Source of the DNA: Candidatus Fermentibacterota bacterium
Lineage (GTDB): Bacteria; JAFGKV01
Assembly: GCA_016928395.1 (NCBI GenBank)
Contig: JAFGKV010000036.1
Coordinates: 1-64,000, forward strand
DNA length: 64,000 nucleotides
Direction of reading: 5' to 3'
Below, piece after piece: positions 42,529-52,088 of this stretch. Every line of letters begins with the position of its first letter. The first letter of the stretch is position 1. The position numbers and the translations under genes were made by a program. The notes beneath the pieces are model-generated. The model was not told the DNA's origin. It made no database searches and saw only the letters and a program-made list of their open reading frames with translations.

Positions 42529-44634
42529 TTAGGGCCGTCGCCGATCCCGGGAGCGCTTTCCTCGGCTCCCACGGTTCGCCTCGCTACCAAACCTCCCCCT
42601 GCCCGGGCGGGATGCGGTATGCTCATGGGCCCGCACCACGGCGGGGTCATCCATCGAAAGGGTGTAGCTGAGACCATTGCTCGTCACGATCTGAGGTTCC
42701 TTGCGAAGCATCCGGTCCTTCAGTAGCATGGTCAAGAGCTCCCCCGCTTCGTCGTCGCGTACCCGCAACGACTCGACGAAGGCACTGCGGATGCGCGCTT
42801 CTCCGATGGGTTGACCCATGGGCGCCATGTGTTTGAGCATAGCCACGGCTTTATTCTTCCGGGCCACCACCAACCGAACGAACTTGGACTGGTGATTGAG
42901 GGCCAGACTCCCGGGACTCCCCTTGGATGCCTGGAGATCACCGGACCGGGCGGCCTCCCGCACTGCAGCATCAATCAGAGCTCCGCCGTATTCGGCCAGT
43001 GATTTGCGCACTGCACCCAGAGGCGCTACGGGCTTTCCATGTCGAACCGCGTAGTTATCCACCGCGACGATCAGATGCTCCCGCAGTCGGGGAGGCACCC
43101 TGACGGGAGTCGGTTTCTGCGGTCGTGGGTGACCCCGTTCCTGCCCACGCGAAGGCGCCGGAACCTCCACTCCCCTGAGCGGTGAGGGGGAAAACGCCAG
43201 GCACGCCAAGGGCTGACCGTCTTCTCCCGATGCTCCTTTGAACCGAACCAAAAGACCTTCGTCGACCAAGAAATTCAACCACGCCTGCAAGGTTCGCCGA
43301 TCCTGGGGTAACTCCTCCGTGGACGTGCATCGTGATACAAGACCGTCAACCACGAGAGACACAGGCACACCGGTCCCCTCACCCGGGCCATCGCCCAGCA
43401 GCTCCAGAAGCGCCTTGATGATGTCCCGCATCAATGCGAGACCACGATCCCCCTCATTGATGCGGTAGCGTTTCCCACCACGGCTTTCGTCTCCCGTTTC
43501 CAGGAGCGTCCCCCGTGATGCGGCCGCACGGACGAGAGCGAAGGCCTGATCCGCACGCCTGACGAATGTAGCGTCGCTGACCAATGCCGCCACCAAGTCT
43601 CCTTCGCCGATGCTGTCACCCCCCCGTTCGGCCACCACTCGGTCAGTAAACAGCCCGATTCGCGACCAAAGCCCCGGCATCCTCTCACTGCCCACCGAGG
43701 AGGACACACGCGCCATCGGCTTCGACAGCTCGGCACCGATGGGATGCCAGGCAACCCATGCGGGTAGATCCGGCTGGGCATCGCACCAGAGATGAATGTG
43801 GCCGGCGTGCGGCTCCAATAACCGCGCCAGTTGTGCTACAACCTCCGTACGCCCCACCACGACGAGCTCGCTCACTGGGCTCATACGTTCCATGGCCTTG
43901 GCTACCTCATCGGGAAGCGTAGTCCCGGGAACGATCGGCGGCACCAAGGGTGTGCTGTAACCGGCCTTGTGAAAGAGCGTCTCAGCCTCATGGGTGATCG
44001 GCTCCCCAGCCTTGTTGCGCATGACCGGCAAGGTATGCCAATCGGCCAGAGCCGTGCGCCACGTCACCTGGCCCAGATGGCACAAGGCAGCCTCCAGCCT
44101 CTCGATTAGCGAGTCCACGTCAACCGATGTCTGCACGGTCCACGAGGATGCGACCAGGCCCTGCACATCAACCACCACCGCCACCCCGCCCTCACTGAGG
44201 CCCAGGACCCTCGTCAGGGAATCCACCCGATGCCAGCCAGCTACTTTGTCTGACTGCGGCTTCGCCAGCCACAGCACGACCTCGGAGGCATCCTGCCGGA
44301 GATCACTGGCACGACCCGCCAATGCTCTATCCGCCGACACCATGACGACCGTGAGATCCTCGGCCATGGCACGATCCCGCGCCAGTTGGGCCTTCATGGC
44401 ACGCCACCCTGCAGTGGAGGTGAGCGGTTCGCCACATTGCCATCCTTCGGTCTCGAAGGAATCGCGGACCGAGGCGGGATGGTTCGTCCATTCCGCGTGG
44501 CACCACGTCGCCCCCCTGTGTCCAAGTACGGAAGCCGCCGAGACGATGCGTTGCGCGAACAGAGAAGGCGTAAGGCCCTGGTCCAGGATATCGTGGATCG
44601 TGTCGTAGTCAACGAGGAGCGAAATTCTCTTCAT
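42529..44634 (-). CDS. Tandem NYN (PIN-like)-domain protein with C-terminal winged-helix regions (novel architecture)
   Basis: 701 residues, ATG 44634 with GGGAG upstream. The first 140 residues fit an NYN/PIN-like ribonuclease fold: ISLLVDYDTIHDIL (acidic D9, D11), TVVMVSADRALAGRASDLRQ and VVLWLAKP. A second similar unit spans about 155-310: GGVAVVVDVQGLVASS, WRTALADWHTLPVMRN and SELVVVGRTEVVAQLARLLEPHAG, but the acidic residue of the SxD motif is replaced (VGRTE), so it looks degenerate. From about 345 to 590 there are several winged-helix-like stretches (LVAALVSDATFVRRADQAFALVRAAASRGTL is one; AVRKSLAEYGGALIDAAVREAARSG another), separated by a Pro/Arg linker near 505-530. The C-terminal tail is Arg/Gly-rich. 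A role in RNA processing, and an RNA-binding tail, are inference from fold and composition. Confidence 0.6.
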   Translation of the reverse strand: MKRISLLVDYDTIHDILDQGLTPSLFAQRIVSAASVLGHRGATWCHAEWTNHPASVRDSFETEGWQCGEPLTSTAGWRAMKAQLARDRAMAEDLTVVMVSADRALAGRASDLRQDASEVVLWLAKPQSDKVAGWHRVDSLTRVLGLSEGGVAVVVDVQGLVASSWTVQTSVDVDSLIERLEAALCHLGQVTWRTALADWHTLPVMRNKAGEPITHEAETLFHKAGYSTPLVPPIVPGTTLPDEVAKAMERMSPVSELVVVGRTEVVAQLARLLEPHAGHIHLWCDAQPDLPAWVAWHPIGAELSKPMARVSSSVGSERMPGLWSRIGLFTDRVVAERGGDSIGEGDLVAALVSDATFVRRADQAFALVRAAASRGTLLETGDESRGGKRYRINEGDRGLALMRDIIKALLELLGDGPGEGTGVPVSLVVDGLVSRCTSTEELPQDRRTLQAWLNFLVDEGLLVRFKGASGEDGQPLACLAFSPSPLRGVEVPAPSRGQERGHPRPQKPTPVRVPPRLREHLIVAVDNYAVRHGKPVAPLGAVRKSLAEYGGALIDAAVREAARSGDLQASKGSPGSLALNHQSKFVRLVVARKNKAVAMLKHMAPMGQPIGEARIRSAFVESLRVRDDEAGELLTMLLKDRMLRKEPQIVTSNGLSYTLSMDDPAVVRAHEHTASRPGRGRFGSEANRGSRGKRSRDRRRP

Positions 44635-44780
44635 ACTCTACTCCCATGTGGCCAAACCGGGGTCGAATGCGGCGGATCTCTTGTCGCACGCCGCAGTCGA
44701 CCGTTCCGCATGGGTGGCCGCTGACACCTGGGCCCACCCGATGCTGCCCCCGAACAGACATAGTGAATTGCAGTACAAGC

Positions 44781-45533
44781 TCATCCCTTTCCACCCTCGA
44801 TGAAGTCTTCGCGTGGATACGCCAGCCGATCCATGGCATCGGCCAGCCGGCAGAGATCCAGTCCGGTTGCACGACACGGCTGCTCCCCCCGGATGTTCGG
44901 CAAGACCAGCACACAGGGAACCCTGCCGCCGAGGCTCATCATCCCATTCAACAGATCACGCTGACACGCGACTGCCAGCAGCCCATCCGGTTCCGTGGAG
45001 GTCACCACATGCAGTGCCTCCGTGCCACCCTTGACCACATGCCACTGGCAGCGGTAGCGATTCAGCAGTTTCTCGATGCGTTCCTGCACGCGGGCTTCGA
45101 GGCAGTGCGGGAGCAACACCAGGAGAGTGCGAGGCCTGCGTTCCTGCAGCCAGGCCAGCGTCAGCCCATTCTGTACGGTGAGAAATGCGCACCCGAGCGC
45201 ATCATCGCTCCAGCCGATGAGCCGAGCTCCCGTTCTGGCCAGGCGGAACACCCCGCAGGTCATGACACGGACCAACCCGATTGGCAGAGGAAGCAACCGT
45301 CGCTCGGTCAAGCCCGATATCAGGGCGAGAACTGCGCACATTGAGACCACACTGCCAACCACGCACGGCCCTACGACCGTCACACCGTCGCGTTGGATGC
45401 CCAAAATGGAGAGGGCCAGGACGGCGATCCCGCCCAGTGCTGCTCCCAGCGCGATCGCCGTCACACACCACAGCAGAATGAACCACACGCGGAACCCTTC
45501 CTGCCTGCCGTCCGCGGGAAGGCAGGGGTTCAC
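44781..45533 (-). CDS. Membrane protein with DUF116-like domain
   Basis: 250 residues from GTG 45533 (AAGGAGG upstream). Two hydrophobic helices (about 16-38 and 52-76) precede a soluble domain. LLVLLPHCLEARVQ, GLLAVACQRDLLNGM and CVLVLPNIRGEQPC match the PHCxQ, VACxxxL and following blocks of DUF116 proteins. The usual CGxC pair of that family is not present (YRCQWH stands in its place), so an Fe-S function, if it exists elsewhere in the family, may be lost. Its stop is 146 bases before the tandem-NYN-like gene. ftcD is 15 bases upstream in the same orientation, so it is probably co-transcribed with ftcD. Confidence 0.75.
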   Translation of the reverse strand: MNPCLPADGRQEGFRVWFILLWCVTAIALGAALGGIAVLALSILGIQRDGVTVVGPCVVGSVVSMCAVLALISGLTERRLLPLPIGLVRVMTCGVFRLARTGARLIGWSDDALGCAFLTVQNGLTLAWLQERRPRTLLVLLPHCLEARVQERIEKLLNRYRCQWHVVKGGTEALHVVTSTEPDGLLAVACQRDLLNGMMSLGGRVPCVLVLPNIRGEQPCRATGLDLCRLADAMDRLAYPREDFIEGGKG

Positions 45534-45548
45534 AGGGCCTCCTTGATA

Positions 45549-47225
45549 TCAACCCCCCAGGCGGCGATCCACGGCCTCGCTGAGCCGCCCGATTCTGTCT
45601 CTGACCAACGCAATGGAGTCCTTGGCCCGTTGCAGCGTGGCCGCGGCCCACTCCTTGTCTGTCAGGCCGGGGAGATTGATCAAAACGTTCAGGTAGGCTC
45701 CTTCGGCCCCTGCGGCCGCCATGAGGCCTCCCACCGCCGCATCCGACAGGCTGTTGGGATTCCCCTTCTCCGCCATCTCCGCGGCCAGTTCCAATGTTGT
45801 GAGGGATTTCTCAAGCACTCTCAAGGGGACCAGGGTCGCTCCCTTGGTCGCCTCCTCCACGGCCTGCGCCTTCATCACCCGTTCAGTCTCGTCCTTGGGC
45901 TTTCCCCGTCCAGCCTCCAGCACTCTGTTGAACGCCTTGGTATCCTCATCCAGGTCCACCAGCAGAGCATCCTTCAGAGCCTGCGCGTGGGTACCCAGCC
46001 TTTCCATCTCGGCCATGTGGTCTTCATACCCCTTCTTCGAGGCGGTCAGCGCACCCACCATGGCAACGAGAGCCGCGGCAAGGCTGGAAGCCAGGGCGGC
46101 AACGGTCCCCCCACCGGGCGCCGGGGAGTCAACGGAAACCTCGTCCACGAAGTCAGCCACTGACAGCGAGGCCAGGCATTTCTCCCGGGGAGCGATCAGG
46201 TACTCGATGATCCGGTCTTTTGGCGTGAAAGGCGTAATCTCGGAAAGGCCGAGACTCCGCAGGGCCACATGCACCAATTCCCGTTCCGGCACCCCGGTCG
46301 TCTTTCCCTGGCGATTCAAATAGAACTCTCCGGCCGTCAGGATGGCCTCCCTGGGAATCAGGCCGACCAGCTCGCTGCCGGTGACCCGGAGCCCCAATTC
46401 AGACGCCTGGCGGCAGACCTCCTCGAATGCAGCATGAACGGGCGTAACCGTGTAGTCCAGCAGATTCATCGAGATCTGAGCGCACCCATACTCCTCGATG
46501 TACCAGCCTACGGCCCGCACCGCCTTCAAAGTCCCGGGGGTCCGCACAGCTTCCCCGCGCTCATCTCGCAGGATGGCACCCGATGTATCCTTCTTCACGG
46601 TGCCGGTCTCGCGGATCCTGAAGGCAATACGGTTTGCCAGACGTTTGTCCCGCGTGTTCAGGTTGACATTATAGGCGATGAGAAACTGTCGCGCCCCGAT
46701 GGCCGTAGCGCCGGACTTGGCATTGAATCGCGCAGGGCCGAAATCCGGCTTCCACACCGGATCACGCAGCTTCTCAGCCAAGCCTTCGTACTCACCTTTT
46801 CGTATATCAGCCAAGCTCCTGCGCGCCTCCGCCGTCGCGGCGTGCTCATACAGGTAGACAGGTATGCCCAGCTCCGATCCCACGCGATTCCCCAGACTTC
46901 GGGCGATCTCGACGCACTCTTCCATGGTCATGTCCGATACCGGGACAAACGGGCACACGTCGGTGGCTCCCATCCGCGGATGCTCTCCGGAATGGGTCGA
47001 CATGTCGATCAGTTCAGCCGCTCTACGAATGGCCCGGAAGGCCGCCTCCTCCACGGCATCGGGCGGACCTACGAAAGTCACCACAGTTCGGTTGGTAGCA
47101 GCCCCAGGATCGACATTGAGGAGGCTGACGCCGGCAATGCCGGCGATCTGGTCTGTAATGCTTGCTATTACCTCTCTGTTCTGACCTTCACTGAAGTTCG
47201 GTACGCATTCCACGAGCTTCGCCAT
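45549..47225 (-). CDS. ftcD: Glutamate formiminotransferase / formimidoyltetrahydrofolate cyclodeaminase fusion
   Basis: 558 residues from ATG 47225 (GAGGAGG upstream). The N-terminal formiminotransferase domain begins LVECVPNFSEGQN, with HSGEHPRMGATDVCPFVP and GIPVYLYEHAA. The cyclodeaminase domain starts about 350 with SLSVADFVDEVS, APGGGTVAALASSLAAALVAMV and runs to the end. The full length is like the bifunctional vertebrate/bacterial FTCD (about 541). It transfers the formimino group from formiminoglutamate to tetrahydrofolate and deaminates it to methenyl-THF, linking histidine (or purine) breakdown to one-carbon pools. No hut genes are near. Confidence 0.95.
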   Translation of the reverse strand: MAKLVECVPNFSEGQNREVIASITDQIAGIAGVSLLNVDPGAATNRTVVTFVGPPDAVEEAAFRAIRRAAELIDMSTHSGEHPRMGATDVCPFVPVSDMTMEECVEIARSLGNRVGSELGIPVYLYEHAATAEARRSLADIRKGEYEGLAEKLRDPVWKPDFGPARFNAKSGATAIGARQFLIAYNVNLNTRDKRLANRIAFRIRETGTVKKDTSGAILRDERGEAVRTPGTLKAVRAVGWYIEEYGCAQISMNLLDYTVTPVHAAFEEVCRQASELGLRVTGSELVGLIPREAILTAGEFYLNRQGKTTGVPERELVHVALRSLGLSEITPFTPKDRIIEYLIAPREKCLASLSVADFVDEVSVDSPAPGGGTVAALASSLAAALVAMVGALTASKKGYEDHMAEMERLGTHAQALKDALLVDLDEDTKAFNRVLEAGRGKPKDETERVMKAQAVEEATKGATLVPLRVLEKSLTTLELAAEMAEKGNPNSLSDAAVGGLMAAAGAEGAYLNVLINLPGLTDKEWAAATLQRAKDSIALVRDRIGRLSEAVDRRLGG

Positions 47226-47390
47226 GCAGAAATCCTCCTCAGGCTTGTCTGCCCACGATGGTTTCATGAGGTCTGGGCAACGATGCAGTCAGGTACACGC
47301 TGTGTCCCGTAATGGTGCAACGCACACACATTGCCATGCCCGACACCCCTCGACAACGGGGACGTGCCCCGGAGACACAGGGTACGCGGG

Positions 47391-47768
47391 CTACGGATCC
47401 GTGCCGCGCAGAAGTGTCTTCGCCGCCTGCCTCAACCGTCTCGGTGTGACCGGTTTCGCCAGTATCCGATCCACGCCCATCTCGCGGATGCTGCCTGCTT
47501 CGGCGCTCTCCGGGTATCCCGTGACCACGAGAAGGGGTGTACTGCTGAGGCGTTCGGTGTTTCGGATCATCCGGCACAACTGCGGGCCGGACATGCACGG
47601 AAGGCGGACATCCAGCACCACCAAATCGGGCGTGATCTCTTCCAGCAATCGCTGGGCAGACACGCCGTCGAACGCGACACGAGTCTCATACTCGTCGCTC
47701 AAGGCGGCCTCAAGAAACGACGCCACGTCAGGATCGTCTTCTACAATGAGCACCAGCGCTCTACTCAT
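47391..47768 (-). CDS. Single-domain response regulator (CheY-like receiver)
   Basis: 125 residues from ATG 47768 after GGAGG; the open frame begins far upstream. LVLIVEDDPDVA has the acidic pair D11/D12, LVVLDVRLP carries the phosphoacceptor Asp (D53), VVTGYP the conserved Thr and LAKPVTP the conserved Lys. There is no output domain, so it likely works through protein contact. The partner kinase is not in the window. It lies 26 bases downstream of the last GT-C-like gene and is possibly co-transcribed. Confidence 0.9.
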   Translation of the reverse strand: MSRALVLIVEDDPDVASFLEAALSDEYETRVAFDGVSAQRLLEEITPDLVVLDVRLPCMSGPQLCRMIRNTERLSSTPLLVVTGYPESAEAGSIREMGVDRILAKPVTPRRLRQAAKTLLRGTDP

Positions 47769-47794
47769 GGGTTCCTCCGCCATGAACCCCATGG

Positions 47795-49117
47795 TCAATC
47801 GTCCGCAGGTGACAAGATACGGGCCGCGGAGTCCGGGGACAACTCCCGACGCATACGCCAGGCAGCGATCAATACCCCCCATGAGAAACCCACGGCCAGC
47901 GCCAGCGCCACAGCCTGTCCAATCCCCCCTGCACCCAGCACCGTCCCGCGGAATCGGCCGGCCAGTATCCGGGGGACGACGAAGTGTGCCAAAGGAAATG
48001 CGACATCCTCGGGCATCTCCGGCTCCGTGGCGGTGAATCCTATCTGGGCAACCCACGACATGGCGGCCAATACCAGAAGAAGACGGCGCCAGCGCCCGCC
48101 CAGTGTACCCACCGCCCATGCCATCAGCGGGAGCACTATGATGGCATGACGCACGGTGCAGCTTGCGCCGCCCCACCACGCGGGAAACCCGGAAAGAAGC
48201 ACAAGGTAGAAAACGGGAACCGCAACCGTCATGATCAGCTCATGCCGCGACCGCAACTTCAGCGCAGCCACAGGCCAGAGCAAGAGCCAGGGACTCAGGA
48301 GAAAGAGGCCGCGATAGGTCCCGAACAACATGGGCACCAAGGTCCGGAGGGCTGGTGCGCCTATGCCTCGATACCCGTGGGACATCGCCTCGGCAAAGCC
48401 CTCATCCGCCAAGTTCTCGTACCCCGTGGCCAGGGGGGTGCCGAAGGATGCCAGATTGTAGCCTGCCACCAGGGCCGCGCCGGGAAGCATGCCGAAGACG
48501 AGCCGCACCGCACCCCGCCGGTCCTCCAGGGCTACTAGCACCACCACTCCGACAATCCCCAGAGCCGTAAGATAGTCTATGGCGCAACCCAATCCCGCGA
48601 CAACTCCTGCCCAGAGGTGGCGCTTCTCTCTGGCCAGCATCCACGCGGCCATGAGACACAAGGCGGAGGGAACATGGCCATAGAACAGCGTCGCGTAGGG
48701 AAGCACCGGGCTTGCGACGCAGCAGGCAGCCGCGGTCAGAGCAGCCGACGGGGTGTGAGCCATGCAAAGAAGCACGGCCAGCATCGCGGCGGGCACTGAC
48801 ACCAGAATGACCCGGACAAGAAGACGTTTCGCAGCGTCGCCGGTAGGATCCCCCGGCGCTACGATACGATCCCCGAGCCACACCACAGGGGCACCCAAAA
48901 TACCCATACCCGGGGCCTTAGCAGCGTAGAGACGCCCCCCGGATACGCTAACATCCCTGCTCTCGCCTATGAATTCATCCACCGCGGTGGTACCGCGACG
49001 AGCCAGGGCCAGACTCAGAGCCCACCTGCTTTGCCCGTTCCACCCCTCAGAAAAGGTGAAGAACAAGGAATACACCACAAGAAGCCCGCACCCCATCAGA
49101 ATGCATTGCGCCTTCAT
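47795..49117 (-). CDS. GT-C-like polytopic membrane protein
   Basis: 440 residues with about 10-11 membrane helices. The start overlaps the stop of the preceding gene (ATGA). After the first helix, the loop has RRGTTAVDEFIGESRDVSVSGGRLYAAKAPGMGILGAP: an acidic-rich exposed loop followed by small-residue stretch, as in GT-C enzymes that use polyprenyl-phosphate sugars (PMT/ArnT kind; the usual PPLY is KAPG here). AEFG-type motifs are absent, so the class assignment is by topology. It belongs to the contiguous island down to the response regulator. Confidence 0.65.
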   Translation of the reverse strand: MKAQCILMGCGLLVVYSLFFTFSEGWNGQSRWALSLALARRGTTAVDEFIGESRDVSVSGGRLYAAKAPGMGILGAPVVWLGDRIVAPGDPTGDAAKRLLVRVILVSVPAAMLAVLLCMAHTPSAALTAAACCVASPVLPYATLFYGHVPSALCLMAAWMLAREKRHLWAGVVAGLGCAIDYLTALGIVGVVVLVALEDRRGAVRLVFGMLPGAALVAGYNLASFGTPLATGYENLADEGFAEAMSHGYRGIGAPALRTLVPMLFGTYRGLFLLSPWLLLWPVAALKLRSRHELIMTVAVPVFYLVLLSGFPAWWGGASCTVRHAIIVLPLMAWAVGTLGGRWRRLLLVLAAMSWVAQIGFTATEPEMPEDVAFPLAHFVVPRILAGRFRGTVLGAGGIGQAVALALAVGFSWGVLIAAWRMRRELSPDSAARILSPADD

Positions 49118-50607
49118 CGCGCCTCCCAGAGATCATAGCTTCCGATGGAGAATGGCCCCCGGTACTCCCGCCGAAGCACCGAGGCAAATTCGGTGAACTC
49201 CCTCATCTGCCCGTACGAGTCCATCGCCTCCACCGGGTTGACATCTCCGTGCACGATTACCACACACCCGGGGCGCTTCCTGATGAACTCCTGGATGAAG
49301 CGTGCCCGATGGCCTTTCTGCACCGAGACTTCGCGGGGCGAAGTCGTCGGGAACGTCAGGGGAAAATCGGCAACATAGCGCATGGGATTGGGGGTGCGGG
49401 AAAGATAGTTCAGACCCGGCTCAAACCCCCATACCAGAGCCGTGCCGCACCCTCTCCCGATGATTTCATCGGCCGCGCGCCTCTGTTCCGCAGCAGAGAA
49501 ATCTGCGCCAGACGCCTTGTCGCCGAATCCGGCAAGGTAGATGTCGGACGAGATAGCCCCACCCAGGTAACGGATCCCGCGCCACGCTTCGTACGCCGCC
49601 GGGTACCAGGCGGCAGAGAGCAGCCCGGGCGAGGCAAGCCATGGGCCGATTGCCATGAAGAGCACGATCACGCGAAGCACCGATCCCATGGCGCGCAGTT
49701 CGCCGACTCCCCGGCCGAACAACGCCATAAGCGGCGCCAGCACGATAATCCAATGGTAGGTGAAGAGCTTACCCTGCAGAATCACCGCACCCAAAGCACA
49801 CAGCAGCCACAGTCCCATGAAGCCCTTGCGCCGCACCACGGCGCTACCCGCAATGACGACTGCGGGCCACAGGGGCGCACCCCATCGCGCCACGCCGCGC
49901 ACCACCCTGCCCGCCAATTCCGCCTTCCACGTGCTGGCACCATACCCGGCATTGAAGATCACCAAGTCTTCCCAGACCCTCAGGAGGCCGCCACTAACCG
50001 CGTACAACCCCAACCACAGGGTAAGGGGAATGGCTGCTCCCAACGCAACACCCCCCACGCACCGGCATGTGTCCGCACGCCCGAGACCGCTCCTCCACGC
50101 CAGAATCGGCGCGAAGAGCAGGGCAACGGGCTTGGAAAGAATGGCTGACCCCAGCAGCACGCCTCTGAGCAGCGCCCTCGGGGTGCGCAGGCCCGCGGCG
50201 ATGAAGAGGTTCACGAGGTGCTCCGCCTGCCCTATGTCCCAGAAACGATGGAGGAGAGGGCACACGACCCCATAGCCAACGCCCGCCCACAGACCCCCTC
50301 GCCGTGTGCCCAGGTGGGACAGCAGCACCGATGTCACGCCGATGAGCACGCCGTTCCACGCCGCCCGGGGCACCACTGCCACACCTTCCATGAGCATGTA
50401 CCACCAGAACACTCCAGGGAACGTATTGGTCCAGAAATCGCGATGGGGCAGCTCACCGTGGAGCATCCGCCAGCCCCCGTAAGAGAAGTATCCCTGGTCG
50501 CGACCCACGGGCATCGCCCAGAACGGGACCGACAGCACGACCGGCAACAGGAGGAGTAGCCCATCCCGAGCCAGCCTCGAATCTAGAATCCCCCGACCGC
50601 GCGTCAC
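49114..50607 (-). CDS. GT-C-like polytopic membrane glycosyltransferase
   Basis: 497 residues from GTG 50607, which overlaps the upstream stop (GTGA); the frame is open to 50808, but that part lies inside the neighbour. About 10 transmembrane helices. The first outer loop reads MPVGRDQGYFSYGGWRMLHGELPHRDFWTNTFPG: Asp-Gln-Gly-Tyr and the aromatic PG are the type of motifs at the active loop of PMT-like enzymes. The C-terminal 130 residues form a soluble domain with VIVHGDVNP. Sugar donor and acceptor unknown. Confidence 0.7.
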   Translation of the reverse strand: MTRGRGILDSRLARDGLLLLLPVVLSVPFWAMPVGRDQGYFSYGGWRMLHGELPHRDFWTNTFPGVFWWYMLMEGVAVVPRAAWNGVLIGVTSVLLSHLGTRRGGLWAGVGYGVVCPLLHRFWDIGQAEHLVNLFIAAGLRTPRALLRGVLLGSAILSKPVALLFAPILAWRSGLGRADTCRCVGGVALGAAIPLTLWLGLYAVSGGLLRVWEDLVIFNAGYGASTWKAELAGRVVRGVARWGAPLWPAVVIAGSAVVRRKGFMGLWLLCALGAVILQGKLFTYHWIIVLAPLMALFGRGVGELRAMGSVLRVIVLFMAIGPWLASPGLLSAAWYPAAYEAWRGIRYLGGAISSDIYLAGFGDKASGADFSAAEQRRAADEIIGRGCGTALVWGFEPGLNYLSRTPNPMRYVADFPLTFPTTSPREVSVQKGHRARFIQEFIRKRPGCVVIVHGDVNPVEAMDSYGQMREFTEFASVLRREYRGPFSIGSYDLWEAR

Positions 50608-52088
50608 CACGGCATCGCTCCGGGACCATCTTCGTCCAAGGATGACCTCTCCAGCACGGCCAGCTCGGTGGACCCCGAACCCGAGACCCGTCGTGTAATC
50701 CTGGTATAGGTCACTCCCTTCATGAGCCAGCCCTTGAACTGGATGGTGGCCCGATACGGGGAGTAGATGAGATGAATCCGTCCGCCGGGAGGCACCCGTG
50801 CCCAGCATTCACTGGCCAAGAGTCGCGCCTCGTCCTCGCTGGCCCAGCGCCTGTCATAATGCGCATAGTCCACGCGATCCACCGTGCCGAAGCTGGGCGG
50901 AACCAGAACGGGGAGATTCCCTCGGTAGTAATAATGCAGCACAGGCGCTTCGATTTCGGGCGCCACCACCACCACGTCGTGTGCCTGCTGATTCTCCTCG
51001 ATGAGGGCAGCCAGTTCCCTCAGTGACCCCTTTTCATAGGCGGTGAAGTAGTAGAAGACGCCAACGGCGCAACCAGCCATCAGCAGGGCGGAACTTGCCC
51101 ACCGGATAGCCCTTCCGGCGCGACGCCACCCCGCGGCCAGCACCAGCAGGAAGGAGGGCAGCACCACGATGTCGTACCGCCCCGGCACCAGAGCCGGTAC
51201 CATCCGAGACACGATCCATGCCAAGGCCAGGGTGCCTCCGCACAAGGTGGCCAGCATCCTGCCCATCGAATCGCGCAGACCATGCATCAGTAGGGGAAGT
51301 GCACCCAGCACCACCGTCGCCAAGCCCATGGGGATGCCCAGGATGCACGAGTGCTCGGCAGCATCGATTCCGGCGAGCCACAGGCCGATGCTGCGCAGCG
51401 GCGCATCCAGGGACGGCGGCGGAAGCCAGGTGCCCGTGCGAAACACGAACACCTGCCTCCAAAGAAGCACTGCCGCCGGCAGCCACCCCACCGCTACTAC
51501 CAGAGCAAATGCCAGCAGCCTGCGCCAGGGCACCGTGCGTGCCGCCCCGATGATGCACCATGATACGGCGATGGCGAAGGAGGAAAAGTGGTGGGTCCAC
51601 AGGAGGAGGATCTGCACGGCGGCCAAGGCAGCCAGCCCCCGGCCTTCGCGCCGTGATCTGATGGTGAGGCATGCCAGTGCCACTCCCAGGAGACACACCA
51701 AGGCATACATCCGCGCTTCCTGGCTATGCCACAGATGCAACGGCGACACCGCCAGCAAGGCGCCCGCAACGACGCCGGGAGGCCCCATCAACCATGCCCC
51801 GCACAGGCCCAGCAGTGGAGGCGTCAATAGCCCGAAGGCCGCGGACAATGCTCTCGTGCGGGCCTCGCCCGGATCATCCCCCGCAACACTGCCAAGCAAC
51901 CAGTAGTACAGGGGAGGAGAGCAGTCATGCTCCAGGGCATGCCAGGCCGCCGCAGGCTTCAGGCGGGCAATGGCCAGGCAGTTGGCCTCATCCGTCCACA
52001 ATGGCTGGGAGCCCAACCCCGGCATCCGGATGATGGCGGACGCCACGAAAATGCCCGCCAGGGCCCCGGCTACGTACCGACGATCCAT
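50604..52088 (-). CDS. GT-C (PMT-like) membrane glycosyltransferase
   Basis: 494 residues with about 11 membrane helices. The N-terminal loop PLWTDEANCLAIARLKPAAAWHALEHDCSPPLYYWLLGS has the D-E pair and the SPPLYY motif of dolichyl/polyprenyl-phosphate-dependent GT-39/83 enzymes, and LHLWHSQEARMYAL is also typical. A soluble C-terminal portion starts about 385. The start overlaps the 3' end of the upstream gene by 19 bases. Confidence 0.8.
   Translation of the reverse strand: MDRRYVAGALAGIFVASAIIRMPGLGSQPLWTDEANCLAIARLKPAAAWHALEHDCSPPLYYWLLGSVAGDDPGEARTRALSAAFGLLTPPLLGLCGAWLMGPPGVVAGALLAVSPLHLWHSQEARMYALVCLLGVALACLTIRSRREGRGLAALAAVQILLLWTHHFSSFAIAVSWCIIGAARTVPWRRLLAFALVVAVGWLPAAVLLWRQVFVFRTGTWLPPPSLDAPLRSIGLWLAGIDAAEHSCILGIPMGLATVVLGALPLLMHGLRDSMGRMLATLCGGTLALAWIVSRMVPALVPGRYDIVVLPSFLLVLAAGWRRAGRAIRWASSALLMAGCAVGVFYYFTAYEKGSLRELAALIEENQQAHDVVVVAPEIEAPVLHYYYRGNLPVLVPPSFGTVDRVDYAHYDRRWASEDEARLLASECWARVPPGGRIHLIYSPYRATIQFKGWLMKGVTYTRITRRVSGSGSTELAVLERSSLDEDGPGAMPW

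Noticed and set aside
47391-48179. 262-residue long form of the response regulator
   Set aside because: The first 137 residues are a shadow of the neighbouring membrane-protein gene; the receiver starts at 47768 with its own Shine-Dalgarno sequence.
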